Assembly: GCA_900556795.1 (NCBI GenBank)
Contig: USQD01000034.1
Location: forward strand, 1 to 11,995
Source: an uncultured Prevotella sp.
GTDB taxonomy: Bacteria; Bacteroidota; Bacteroidia; Bacteroidales; Bacteroidaceae
Direction of reading: 5' to 3'
Length of the DNA stretch: 11,995 nt
In this document: positions 1 through 6,266 of the stretch, one piece after another
How the letters are laid out: every line of letters begins with the position of its first letter
Position numbering within the stretch: the stretch's first letter is position 1
The notes under the pieces: generated by a model
Seen by the model: only the letters and a program-made list of their open reading frames with translations
Told to the model about the DNA's origin: nothing
The model's database searches: none
Program-made: the position numbers and the translations under genes

Positions 1-26
1 AGGTTAAAAGTAATATAAAGAACGTG
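1..26. repeat. Left copy of 26-bp direct repeat
   Basis: The first 26 bases of the window (aggttaaaag at 1-10, ending gaacgtg at 20-26) recur exactly at 1505-1530. This copy sits 6 bases upstream of the -33 element of the ATPase promoter. It touches the window edge, so the repeat may extend further left. Together the two copies bracket the promoter, leader and coding sequence of the ATPase gene. Confidence 0.9.
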
Positions 27-32
27 AGGAAG

Positions 33-64
33 TTTGTTTCGTTACTTTTTTTTTAGTACTTTTG
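33..64 (+). promoter_or_regulatory. Bacteroidota-type promoter of the ATPase gene
   Basis: TTTG at 33-36, a 20-base spacer, and TACTTTTG at 57-64 match the primary-sigma consensus of Bacteroidota (TTTG, 19-21 bases, TAnnTTTG). The start of transcription would fall near 68-71, giving a leader of roughly 100 bases before the ATG at 173. The match is by eye; there are no transcript data. Confidence 0.75.
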
Positions 65-82
65 TCTCATAATTATGAACTC

Positions 83-154
83 AAGTGTGGAAAATGTGGA
101 GAATTACACAAAAGAGATACTAAAAATGTGAAAAATTCCACATTTTCCCCACTT
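83..154 (+). promoter_or_regulatory. Long imperfect stem-loop in the ATPase leader
   Basis: Bases 83-105 and 134-154 are imperfect inverted repeats. The pairing is 83-87 with 150-154, then 89-99 with 138-148 without interruption, then 102-105 with 134-137 after a 2-base bulge; the loop is 28 bases. A competing shorter hairpin pairs AATGTG (125-130) with CACATT (139-144), using the same 3' strand, so the two cannot form together. The structure ends 18 bases before the start codon. It could act in RNA (translation control or attenuation) or in DNA as a dyad operator. Confidence 0.6.
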
Positions 155-172
155 CGATAAAAATACAGGGAT

Positions 173-1489
173 ATGTTTAACAGAACGATTATTCACGAAT
201 TGAGACAATGGAAAGAGCGCAGAGACCGCAAGCCATTGATGATGCTGGGAGCTCGACAAGTAGGCAAGACATCGGTGCTGAAGAAATTTGGAGAAGACAG
301 CTTTGAACATTGTGCTTATTTCAGTCTTGATGAAGAAGAGGGTGTTTGCGACATCTTTCGCAAGACCAAGAACCCGCAGCAAATCATCGAGCAGCTGTCG
401 TATCTTACATCCGAACCAATCTTGCCTCATAAGACTTTGCTTATCCTTGATGAGATACAGGATTGTCCGGAAGCCATTAGTGCTATGAAATATTTCTGCG
501 AAAAGACCCCCGAGTATGCTGTGGCTTGTGCCGGTTCGCTCCTGGGGTTGGCTTTTGGTCATCAGGGCTTTTCGTTTCCAGTGGGAAAGGTGGATCACAT
601 GAACATGTATCCCGTTACTTTTTCTGAATTTCTGGAACAGCGTGATGCCGGACTCTATCAATATTATATGTCGATAGATAGTCTGGAACCGCTTCCTGAT
701 GTGTTTTTTAACCGTCTCTCGCAAGCTTTTACCGCCTATCGCATTTCTGGTGGAATGCCGGCAGTGGCTATGAAGATGATAGAGAAAGATTTGGAAGGTG
801 TGGAAACTACGCTTCGTAATATACTGCAGGATTACTCCTTGGACTTTGTGAAGCATGCCACGCCTTTGCTTGCCAATAGAATTTCGCATGTTTGGCGGTC
901 ATTACCGTCACAGTTGGCTAAGGAGAACAGAAAATTTGTTTATCAGCTGGTCCGTCCTGGTGCGAGAGCCCGTGAATATGAGGATGCTCTTACCTGGCTT
1001 CAGAATGCAGGATTGATATACAAGGTAAGTTTGTGTTCTACTCCGCAGGTACCATTGAAATCTTATGAAGATTTAAGCATCTTCAAGATTTACAGTCTTG
1101 ATGTGGGCTTGTTGCGAGTTCTTGCAGAGTTGAGTCCTGAGGCATACTTGAGTGATAATCCAATCTTTAAGGAATACAAGGGTGCTTTGGCTGAGAACTA
1201 TATTCTTCAGAGTCTGGTGGCTAATGGCATCAAATGTTCTCATTATTGGGCATCAGGAAATACGGCGGAAGTAGAATTCATTGTTCAGCGTGGTTTGGAT
1301 GTGATTCCTATGGAGGTGAAGTCGGGAACAAGTGTTACCGGGCGCAGTTTGATAGAGTATAACAAGAAGTATTCTCCTCGTCTGCGCATCAGATATTCCA
1401 TGCTTAATCTCAAGCTGGATGATACTTTTGTCAATATCCCTCTTTTCCTGGCGGATAGAACTGAGCAGCTGATAGGACATGTGCAGTAG
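173..1489 (+). CDS. AAA ATPase with DUF4143 C-terminal domain
   Basis: This 438-residue cytoplasmic protein belongs to the archaeal/bacterial AAA_14-DUF4143 family, common in Bacteroidota and without a settled cellular role. The Walker A loop GARQVGKTS is at residues 26-34, Walker B LLILDEIQ at 89-96, and a sensor-like ACAGSLLG at 118-125. The family hallmark PVGKVDHMNMYPVTFSEFLE is at about 136-155. The C-terminal domain has ALAENYILQSL (about 339-349), EVEF (366-369) and MEVKSG (380-385), the arrangement of a PD-(D/E)xK-like nuclease fold. There is no signal peptide or membrane segment, and length is normal for the family. ATG at 173 is chosen because residues MFNRTIIHELRQW resemble family N-termini; AGGG at 167-170 is a close, weak ribosome site. 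The gene stands alone, convergent with the - strand genes, with its own promoter and flanking direct repeats. The family is confident; ATPase activity is likely; nuclease activity and biological role are unknown. Confidence 0.93.
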   Translation: MFNRTIIHELRQWKERRDRKPLMMLGARQVGKTSVLKKFGEDSFEHCAYFSLDEEEGVCDIFRKTKNPQQIIEQLSYLTSEPILPHKTLLILDEIQDCPEAISAMKYFCEKTPEYAVACAGSLLGLAFGHQGFSFPVGKVDHMNMYPVTFSEFLEQRDAGLYQYYMSIDSLEPLPDVFFNRLSQAFTAYRISGGMPAVAMKMIEKDLEGVETTLRNILQDYSLDFVKHATPLLANRISHVWRSLPSQLAKENRKFVYQLVRPGARAREYEDALTWLQNAGLIYKVSLCSTPQVPLKSYEDLSIFKIYSLDVGLLRVLAELSPEAYLSDNPIFKEYKGALAENYILQSLVANGIKCSHYWASGNTAEVEFIVQRGLDVIPMEVKSGTSVTGRSLIEYNKKYSPRLRIRYSMLNLKLDDTFVNIPLFLADRTEQLIGHVQ

Positions 1490-1504
1490 GGAATATGGTA
1501 AAGT

Positions 1505-1530
1505 AGGTTAAAAGTAATATAAAGAACGTG
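1505..1530. repeat. Right copy of 26-bp direct repeat
   Basis: This is an exact copy of bases 1-26, in the same orientation, starting 15 bases after the ATPase stop codon. The identity ends at 1530: the next bases are TATA here and AGGA after the left copy. The base 5' of this copy is T at 1504; the corresponding left base lies outside the window. Confidence 0.9.
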
Positions 1531-1533
1531 TAT

Positions 1534-1558
1534 ATAGCAAAAATGCTTAGTTTGCTAT
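1534..1558. repeat. Perfect 8-bp inverted repeat beside the right direct repeat
   Basis: ATAGCAAA (1534-1541) and TTTGCTAT (1551-1558) are exact reverse complements around a 9-base loop. There is no T-run after it on either strand, so it is a poor intrinsic terminator. It starts 3 bases after the 26-bp repeat. It could be an RNA 3'-end stabiliser or a protein site. Confidence 0.5.
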
Positions 1559-1565
1559 CGAGGCA

Positions 1566-1653
1566 GGCTTCATTGGTCATTGTAATAGGCTTCATCAGCC
1601 ATTGAAATAGGCTTCATTTGACGATGAAGTAAACTTCATTTCAAATGTGTAGT
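1566..1653. repeat. 22-bp tandem repeat array, about four units
   Basis: Units start at 1566, 1588, 1610 and 1632. The first three begin GGCTTCATT or GGCTTCATC; the fourth begins AACTTCATT and is degenerate. CTTCAT therefore recurs at 1568, 1590, 1612 and 1634, exactly 22 bases apart. Unit 1 and unit 2 differ at a few positions in the middle; unit 3 diverges more in its second half. The array also contains nested palindromes: CTTCAT (1612-1617) with ATGAAG (1624-1629), and ATGAAGT (1624-1630) with ACTTCAT (1633-1639) separated by two bases. It lies between two convergent genes and codes for nothing visible. Confidence 0.75.
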
Positions 1654-1674
1654 GTGAAGTAGAATGGCATCTAT

Positions 1675-1715
1675 AAAAAATAAGCTCCCTTGACTAAGAA
1701 ATGCCAAGGGAGCTT
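1675..1715 (-). terminator. Intrinsic terminator of the protease-Omp28 operon
   Basis: AAGCTCCCTTG (1682-1692) and CAAGGGAGCTT (1705-1715) form a perfect 11-bp stem with a 12-base loop. Read on the - strand, the stem is followed by a run of six T (complement of A at 1675-1680). It lies 30 bases past the Omp28 stop codon. On the + strand the stem is followed only by TATCATTTT, so it may act weakly on ATPase transcripts too. Confidence 0.88.
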
Positions 1716-1745
1716 TATCATTTTATGATTTCATACAACTTCATA

Positions 1746-3824
1746 TTACTTCACAATAACCTTGATGATCTGGCCGTTTGAAAGCTTCACGAGATTGATA
1801 CCCTTTGTTGGAGCATTCAATTTCTGACCATCGATGGTGTAACGACCTATCTCCTTCACGTCATTCCTGTTGATGACGTTGTTAGAAATGCCGGTAAGGT
1901 CACTCTCGCCAACTGCTACCATGTTGGTATTGTCTACCCAGAGATCGTTCATGGCAGATGCAAGAGCAGTCTTGCCATCCTTCTCTGTCTCTTTCATAGG
2001 ACGGCTTACAAACGCAATGATATGCATGTTCTGGCTCTTCCAAGCATCATCAAGCTCAACCTCATAGTCGTTCTCGTAACTGTTGCCGTTGGTCTGGAGA
2101 GCATCGCCGAGTGTGCCGGTCACAATCTTGCGCAATACATGGTTGTGGGTGGTAGGTTTTGCCATGGTACCACCGGTGTTCTGCTTGCCTTTTACCTTAT
2201 CCTCGGTGAGGTAGATGGTGAGGCGTGCATCGTCTCCAATCAGCTTCTGATATTGGTTGATCAGTTTACCCATTACCTTGATGTTCAACTTGCCTGTTGC
2301 ATCATCAAGCTTAGAGTCAATGCTTACGGTAGAGAATGATGGATAATATGCTGCAGACTCGTTGATGATTGTGTTGAGCATGCCAACAACATTGTCCTGG
2401 TCGCTTGCTTTCTGAGCAGCCATGTTCACTGTCAATGCCTTATCGTAATTGATAACATCATTATCGTAGAAATATCTGTTGAACGCACCGGAACCATCTG
2501 ATGGAGTAGAGTAGTAAGCCAACTTGTTAGCCTCTGGCACTGTGAATACATCTGATAATGTTTCTACAGATCCGTCTTCATTTACCTGCTGGCTTTCTCC
2601 GTGGATAGAAACGATGGCAAGGTCGTCGTCTTCACGAGCCTTGGCTGTCTTGGTGAGTACCTGGTCGGCAAAGTAAGTGTATTTTGACATCTGGCATGCG
2701 TAGAACTCTACCAGGTTCTTGGTGCGGTCGAAGTTGTCCTTATATACCTTGAACTTGGTGGTCAGCTTGTCGTTGGTCAGGTCGCCCTCTGGTTCTTTTC
2801 CTTCCACAAGCACAGGATATACAGTTACCTCATGTTCGCCGATGCCCCAATTCTTGTCAATAGGAAGTCCCACCTGAATATTTGAATTGTCGGCATCTGT
2901 GATTTCTCTGAAAGCATCGCCGGCAGTAGTCTTGTCGTATGTGAAGGTACCCATTTTCTTGCCATCCACCTCAATGCCGAATTTTACGTTTGTGATGTTG
3001 TCACGTCCGTCATTGTGGCATGTAAAGGCCAAGCCCGTAGTGTTGCCGCTCTTTGCGAATGGAACCATCGCCATCTTGCTCATTACCAGGTCGTGGAGGA
3101 TGAAGTTGCCGTCTTCCTTCTCGATGATGAGCTGGATCATGAGGTTAGAACCGTCAGTTCCAATGTAGATAGGCTGCCATGCCCAGGTGTTTGGGTCGTG
3201 CTTGCCATCTATGTCACCAAAAGCCAAAGCACCGCAAGTTCCTGCCCAGGTACCTGATGAGGCGATAGGGTTGCCTGCATCTGCACTCATGTTGCTTGGT
3301 GTGAAATCGTAGTATGGCAACAAGCCGTCGAAGGTCTTAGTGTCAATCTTGTAAGGCTCGTCAAACCAAACGTAGTTCCAGTGTGCTACGGTTGAAGGCA
3401 CGTCCTTTGATGCCAGGATGTCGCCTACATAAGGAGTACCGTCCTCTATCTTCACGTGGCAGATACCCACCTTGCTTGCGCCGATAGGAATGTTGACATA
3501 GAAGCGGGCACCTACAATCTTGCAACCCTCGAATTTCTTGAATGCGTCGCTGTAGAACAGTGTACCCAAAGAGATAGCTCCTTGTGTGTCTGCTGGGAAT
3601 GTAGAAGGCCATACATAGCTCTCGTCATAGCTATAGTTGATATAGCGCTGGTTTGCTTCCAATTCTCCGGCACGGGTTGCTATCTTCTTGGCTGCCTTCT
3701 GTGGAGTGGCAGTCTCTACCCATGTCTTGGCTGTTACTTCCTTGTTGATGTGCTTCATGCTCTGAGCGTTGGCAGACATTGCCATCAAGGCAAGTGCTGC
3801 TGACATCAAGTAAATATTTCTCAT
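1746..3824 (-). CDS. Omp28-family secreted protein with T9SS-like C-terminal tail
   Basis: This 692-residue protein begins with a clear signal peptide (MRNIYLMSAALALMAMSANA, cleavage likely after residue 20), so it is exported. Residues about 55-260 look like a beta-rich domain that I do not recognise, and about 262-362 like a second beta-sandwich segment. Residues about 365-645 match the Omp28-related family: NLVEFYACQMSKYTYF (370-385) is the thioredoxin-like active-site region, and NHVLRKIVTGTLGD (561-574) is a strong family signature. The usual CxxC is CxxS here (C377, S380). The last 40 residues (GRYTIDGQKLNAPTKGINLV at 660-679, then KLSNGQIIKVIVK) resemble a type IX secretion sorting tail. 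The gene follows the M6 protease by 53 bases, with no convincing promoter in between and a terminator after it, so the two are probably cotranscribed. Omp28 proteins are of unknown function. The family call is fairly sure; surface location is inferred. Confidence 0.82.
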   Translation of the reverse strand: MRNIYLMSAALALMAMSANAQSMKHINKEVTAKTWVETATPQKAAKKIATRAGELEANQRYINYSYDESYVWPSTFPADTQGAISLGTLFYSDAFKKFEGCKIVGARFYVNIPIGASKVGICHVKIEDGTPYVGDILASKDVPSTVAHWNYVWFDEPYKIDTKTFDGLLPYYDFTPSNMSADAGNPIASSGTWAGTCGALAFGDIDGKHDPNTWAWQPIYIGTDGSNLMIQLIIEKEDGNFILHDLVMSKMAMVPFAKSGNTTGLAFTCHNDGRDNITNVKFGIEVDGKKMGTFTYDKTTAGDAFREITDADNSNIQVGLPIDKNWGIGEHEVTVYPVLVEGKEPEGDLTNDKLTTKFKVYKDNFDRTKNLVEFYACQMSKYTYFADQVLTKTAKAREDDDLAIVSIHGESQQVNEDGSVETLSDVFTVPEANKLAYYSTPSDGSGAFNRYFYDNDVINYDKALTVNMAAQKASDQDNVVGMLNTIINESAAYYPSFSTVSIDSKLDDATGKLNIKVMGKLINQYQKLIGDDARLTIYLTEDKVKGKQNTGGTMAKPTTHNHVLRKIVTGTLGDALQTNGNSYENDYEVELDDAWKSQNMHIIAFVSRPMKETEKDGKTALASAMNDLWVDNTNMVAVGESDLTGISNNVINRNDVKEIGRYTIDGQKLNAPTKGINLVKLSNGQIIKVIVK

Positions 3825-3877
3825 TGTCTTATACTGTTATTTTTTTTATATTTATGATTCCAAAGGGATATATCTGT

Positions 3878-5998
3878 TTACTTTTTATATATCTTTTTTA
3901 CTGTACCGTCGGTGAACTTCACGATGTTGAGTCCTGCGAATGGTACGTCAGACTGAACGCCCTGGGCATTGTAATATGCCTTAACCTCCTTGTTGCCCAA
4001 CTCGATGTTGCTGATGCCGGAAGTTGCGCCCTCTGATACATATACCTCATCGATGAAGAATGCGTCTGATGCGAAGGTAATCTTCACTCTGCCTTTGGCT
4101 GTAATCTTGGTTGTACATTCTGTCCACTGGTTTGGCATCAGGTTGAATGTGCCGTTTTCTACAGTTCCGTTGCTTACGCTTACGGTCATGGTCTTGTTTG
4201 ACTGTGCGTAAGGGGCAGCCTTGAATGTAAGTATTACATCGCCGTTGATCTTGATCTCAGGAGAGGTGAAGGTGATGTTGGTGGCATTTCGCTTGCCTAC
4301 ACGAGCACACTGGAAACCTCCCTTGTAGGTCTGCACATTAGATGTCCAGCCGTTCTTGTCTGATGAGAATGCACCATTGGCAAACTGGTTAGGGTTGCCG
4401 CTTGTATAGAAGCCCTTACCGTCGTTACCACCTGTACCCAGACACTTGTCAAATGTTTCCTGGAAGACGTAATTCTCTTCTGATGCAGTCTTGTTCAGGT
4501 TCTGGAACGTGAAAGATGCCGTACCGTCTGCAGCGATAGCCATATCTGAAAGGATGATGTTCATCAACTTGGTGCCATCGGTGTTCAGATTATAAGATGT
4601 GCAGGCTGGAGTGGTGTTGTTTGCCAGGCGGTTCTTGTTGCCGTAAGGCCATGCATCATACTCCTCACTCTTCTCGCTCTTCACGTTGTCGGCAGGAACG
4701 AAGGTCATACGCTCATGGTCGTTGACACCAGCCATCATGGAGTTTGGAATGTTGTAATTCCATGCCTTCAGGTTGTAGTCGATGTGGTTGATCATGATAC
4801 CTGAACCAGCCAGGGCTGCATCCCAACCCTTCTGCTGACGGTTCTCTATCAGATAGTACTCATCGGCATGATTTGGATTTCTGAAGAGGTAGGCATCACC
4901 GCCATCAGCCAGAGGCTTGATTCCTGATACTGATGTGTTCTCCTTCAGCTCGATTGGAGAAATCCAGCCAGCGGCATACTTCTCGTAAGCGGTATAGCCG
5001 GCAGGAGTAAAGCCGTTGTCATTATAGTTACCCTGGCACATCAAGTCCCAGGTTCCCATACCATACAGGCCTGTATAGTTCACATCGTATGCATCCGGAT
5101 AGCCCAGACAGTGAGAGAACTCGTGGCAGATGGTACCGATGCCATCCACTTCGTTGGATACAGAAAGCTCGTTGGAGCAGGCATAATCCATTACGGTCTT
5201 CTTGCCGCAAGGTACTGGTGAAACCATTCTTCCCTTGTGTGGCCAGATGGTGTTGACGCCACCGCCTGTAGCTTCGCCACGACCGGCATAGACTACGAAT
5301 ACCATCTCTACCTGTCCGTCTCCGTCCCAATCGTATGGGGCGAAGTCGATACCTTCAGCCACGGCGTTGCCTAGACAGCCAGAAATCATCGCCTGAACGT
5401 TCACGTCCTGTGCATCGCCATCGTTCTTGCCATAGAAAGCAGATTCACCAAGGGTGTAAGGACCCACTACGTCGAAATCCATCTCAAACTTGCCGTTGCT
5501 CTGCGCCTTGAAGTAATCAGCCACGCTACCCTTGAACTTACCCTCGCTGAAACCTGGCTCGTTGGCCACGCGGTTGTAGAAAGCCTTAGGATCATCCATG
5601 GTGAACTTCTTGTCGGAGAACTGAGCCAGCAGGATGAGACACTTCTTCTTGCCGGTGTAGGAAACACCTCTTGTGATGCTGGTGCTGCCATTAGCGTTAC
5701 CAGAAAGGAGGTTCTTCTTGATGATGTTCTCAGGACAAGCCTGCTGGCGCATCACTCTGCTGCGCTCCTGAAGCTGGGCCATGTTGGCTGGCTTCAAACC
5801 GTCTGATGTGTCGTAGGAATAGCGGTTGCCTGCCTTGTCTTCCCAAAAGCGCAGGAACTCATCGCCACACAACTGAACTTGGACAGCCTGTCCGTTCTTG
5901 AGTGTAAAGGTCTTCCAGATGCCTCGCTTGGCTGGTACTGCATGGATGGCAGAAACCGCCAGCAACATAGACATGAGGACTAACAGTTTTTTCTTCAT
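3878..5998 (-). CDS. Secreted M6-family (immune inhibitor A-like) metalloprotease
   Basis: This 706-residue protein has a signal peptide (residues 1-20, MKKK then a hydrophobic stretch ending AIHA). Residues about 21-110 are a probable propeptide, with GDEFLRFWEDKAGNRYSYD (45-63) typical of such regions. The peptidase domain is about 111-420: DWDGDGQVE (223-231) is a likely calcium site, and CHEFSHCLGYPD (291-302) contains the zinc motif HExxHxxGxPD with H292, E293 and H296. GMGTWDLMCQG (313-323) is a conserved M6 segment that follows. A jelly-roll-like domain (about 511-655, starting VFQETFDKCLG) follows, then a C-terminal tail (about 661-706) with LNIVKFTDG, close to the tail of the next gene. 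All key catalytic residues are present. The likely role is extracellular or surface proteolysis. It starts a transcription unit of its own, downstream of the terminator that closes the SusCD operon, and is followed by the Omp28 gene. Confidence 0.92.
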   Translation of the reverse strand: MKKKLLVLMSMLLAVSAIHAVPAKRGIWKTFTLKNGQAVQVQLCGDEFLRFWEDKAGNRYSYDTSDGLKPANMAQLQERSRVMRQQACPENIIKKNLLSGNANGSTSITRGVSYTGKKKCLILLAQFSDKKFTMDDPKAFYNRVANEPGFSEGKFKGSVADYFKAQSNGKFEMDFDVVGPYTLGESAFYGKNDGDAQDVNVQAMISGCLGNAVAEGIDFAPYDWDGDGQVEMVFVVYAGRGEATGGGVNTIWPHKGRMVSPVPCGKKTVMDYACSNELSVSNEVDGIGTICHEFSHCLGYPDAYDVNYTGLYGMGTWDLMCQGNYNDNGFTPAGYTAYEKYAAGWISPIELKENTSVSGIKPLADGGDAYLFRNPNHADEYYLIENRQQKGWDAALAGSGIMINHIDYNLKAWNYNIPNSMMAGVNDHERMTFVPADNVKSEKSEEYDAWPYGNKNRLANNTTPACTSYNLNTDGTKLMNIILSDMAIAADGTASFTFQNLNKTASEENYVFQETFDKCLGTGGNDGKGFYTSGNPNQFANGAFSSDKNGWTSNVQTYKGGFQCARVGKRNATNITFTSPEIKINGDVILTFKAAPYAQSNKTMTVSVSNGTVENGTFNLMPNQWTECTTKITAKGRVKITFASDAFFIDEVYVSEGATSGISNIELGNKEVKAYYNAQGVQSDVPFAGLNIVKFTDGTVKKIYKK

Positions 5999-6019
5999 AA
6001 AACGTTTTATTAAAGTTGT

Positions 6020-6069
6020 CTTATAACTAATTTCTTTATCCGTTCTTATAACTAATTTCTTTATCCGTT
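6020..6069. repeat. Perfect 25-bp tandem duplication in the protease leader
   Basis: The 25-base unit CTTATAACTA...ATCCGTT at 6020-6044 is repeated without a mismatch at 6045-6069. It sits between the protease -7 element (6072-6079) and its start codon (5998). Transcription should start close to its right end, so the two units make up most of a leader of about 70 bases. Confidence 0.93.
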
Positions 6070-6071
6070 GA

Positions 6072-6079
6072 CAAAGTTA
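6072..6079 (-). promoter_or_regulatory. -7 element of the protease promoter
   Basis: On the - strand this reads TAACTTTG, a match to TAnnTTTG. At the expected 19-21 base spacing upstream (about 6098-6104) there is no clear TTTG, so the -33 element is weak or absent, which would suit an activator-dependent promoter. Transcription would start near 6066-6068. Confidence 0.55.
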
Positions 6080-6105
6080 AGCATAAAAATTGAGATACAG
6101 CCGAT

Positions 6106-6126
6106 TAGCTTACATTTTTTAAGCTA
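6106..6126. promoter_or_regulatory. Perfect 7-bp inverted repeat upstream of the protease promoter
   Basis: TAGCTTA (6106-6112) and TAAGCTA (6120-6126) are exact reverse complements with a 7-base T-rich spacer. The centre is about 50 bases upstream of the predicted start of transcription, a normal position for an activator site, and the arms are 14 bases apart start to start. No regulator gene is in the window, so the operator call is inference. Confidence 0.4.
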
Positions 6127-6195
6127 CATTTGCTTTTAAAAATGCTCATTTCCCCTCATTCTTTCAAATTGTAAGTTCGGGGGGGATGAAATCTG

Positions 6196-6239
6196 CAAAA
6201 AAAGAGAGATAACCCAATGCTTCCATGTGTTATCTCTCT
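6196..6239 (-). terminator. Intrinsic terminator of the SusCD operon
   Basis: AGAGAGATAAC (6203-6213) and GTTATCTCTCT (6229-6239) form a perfect 11-bp stem with a 15-base loop. On the - strand it is followed by seven T (complement of A at 6196-6202). It lies 27 bases after the lipoprotein stop codon and separates the SusCD operon from the protease unit. Confidence 0.88.
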
Positions 6240-6266
6240 CTTATATATCAATTTAATACTTTCACT

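Noticed and set aside
104..889. A 261-codon open frame on the - strand opposite the ATPase gene.
   Set aside because: It lies fully antisense to a gene with clear Walker motifs, its translation has no recognisable domain and is unusually rich in His, Arg and Ser, as expected of a shadow frame.
173..1489. The ATPase considered as an anti-phage or toxin-antitoxin component.
   Set aside because: There is no partner gene, nuclease effector or defence neighbour in the window, and the family has no established defence role.
3456..3803. A 115-codon + strand frame opposite the start of the Omp28 gene.
   Set aside because: It is Cys-rich with no family resemblance and covers the antisense of a signal peptide and a conserved coding region.
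5865..5870. Cys44 of the protease propeptide, considered as a cysteine switch that ligates the catalytic zinc.
   Set aside because: A single cysteine in VQLCGDEF does not match a known cysteine-switch motif, and the mature domain has other cysteines; there is not enough evidence.
6179..6185. A run of seven G between the SusCD terminator and the protease promoter, considered as a slippage-prone phase-variation tract.
   Set aside because: Seven is short for phase variation, and it lies over 100 bases upstream of the promoter, outside any coding sequence or promoter spacer.
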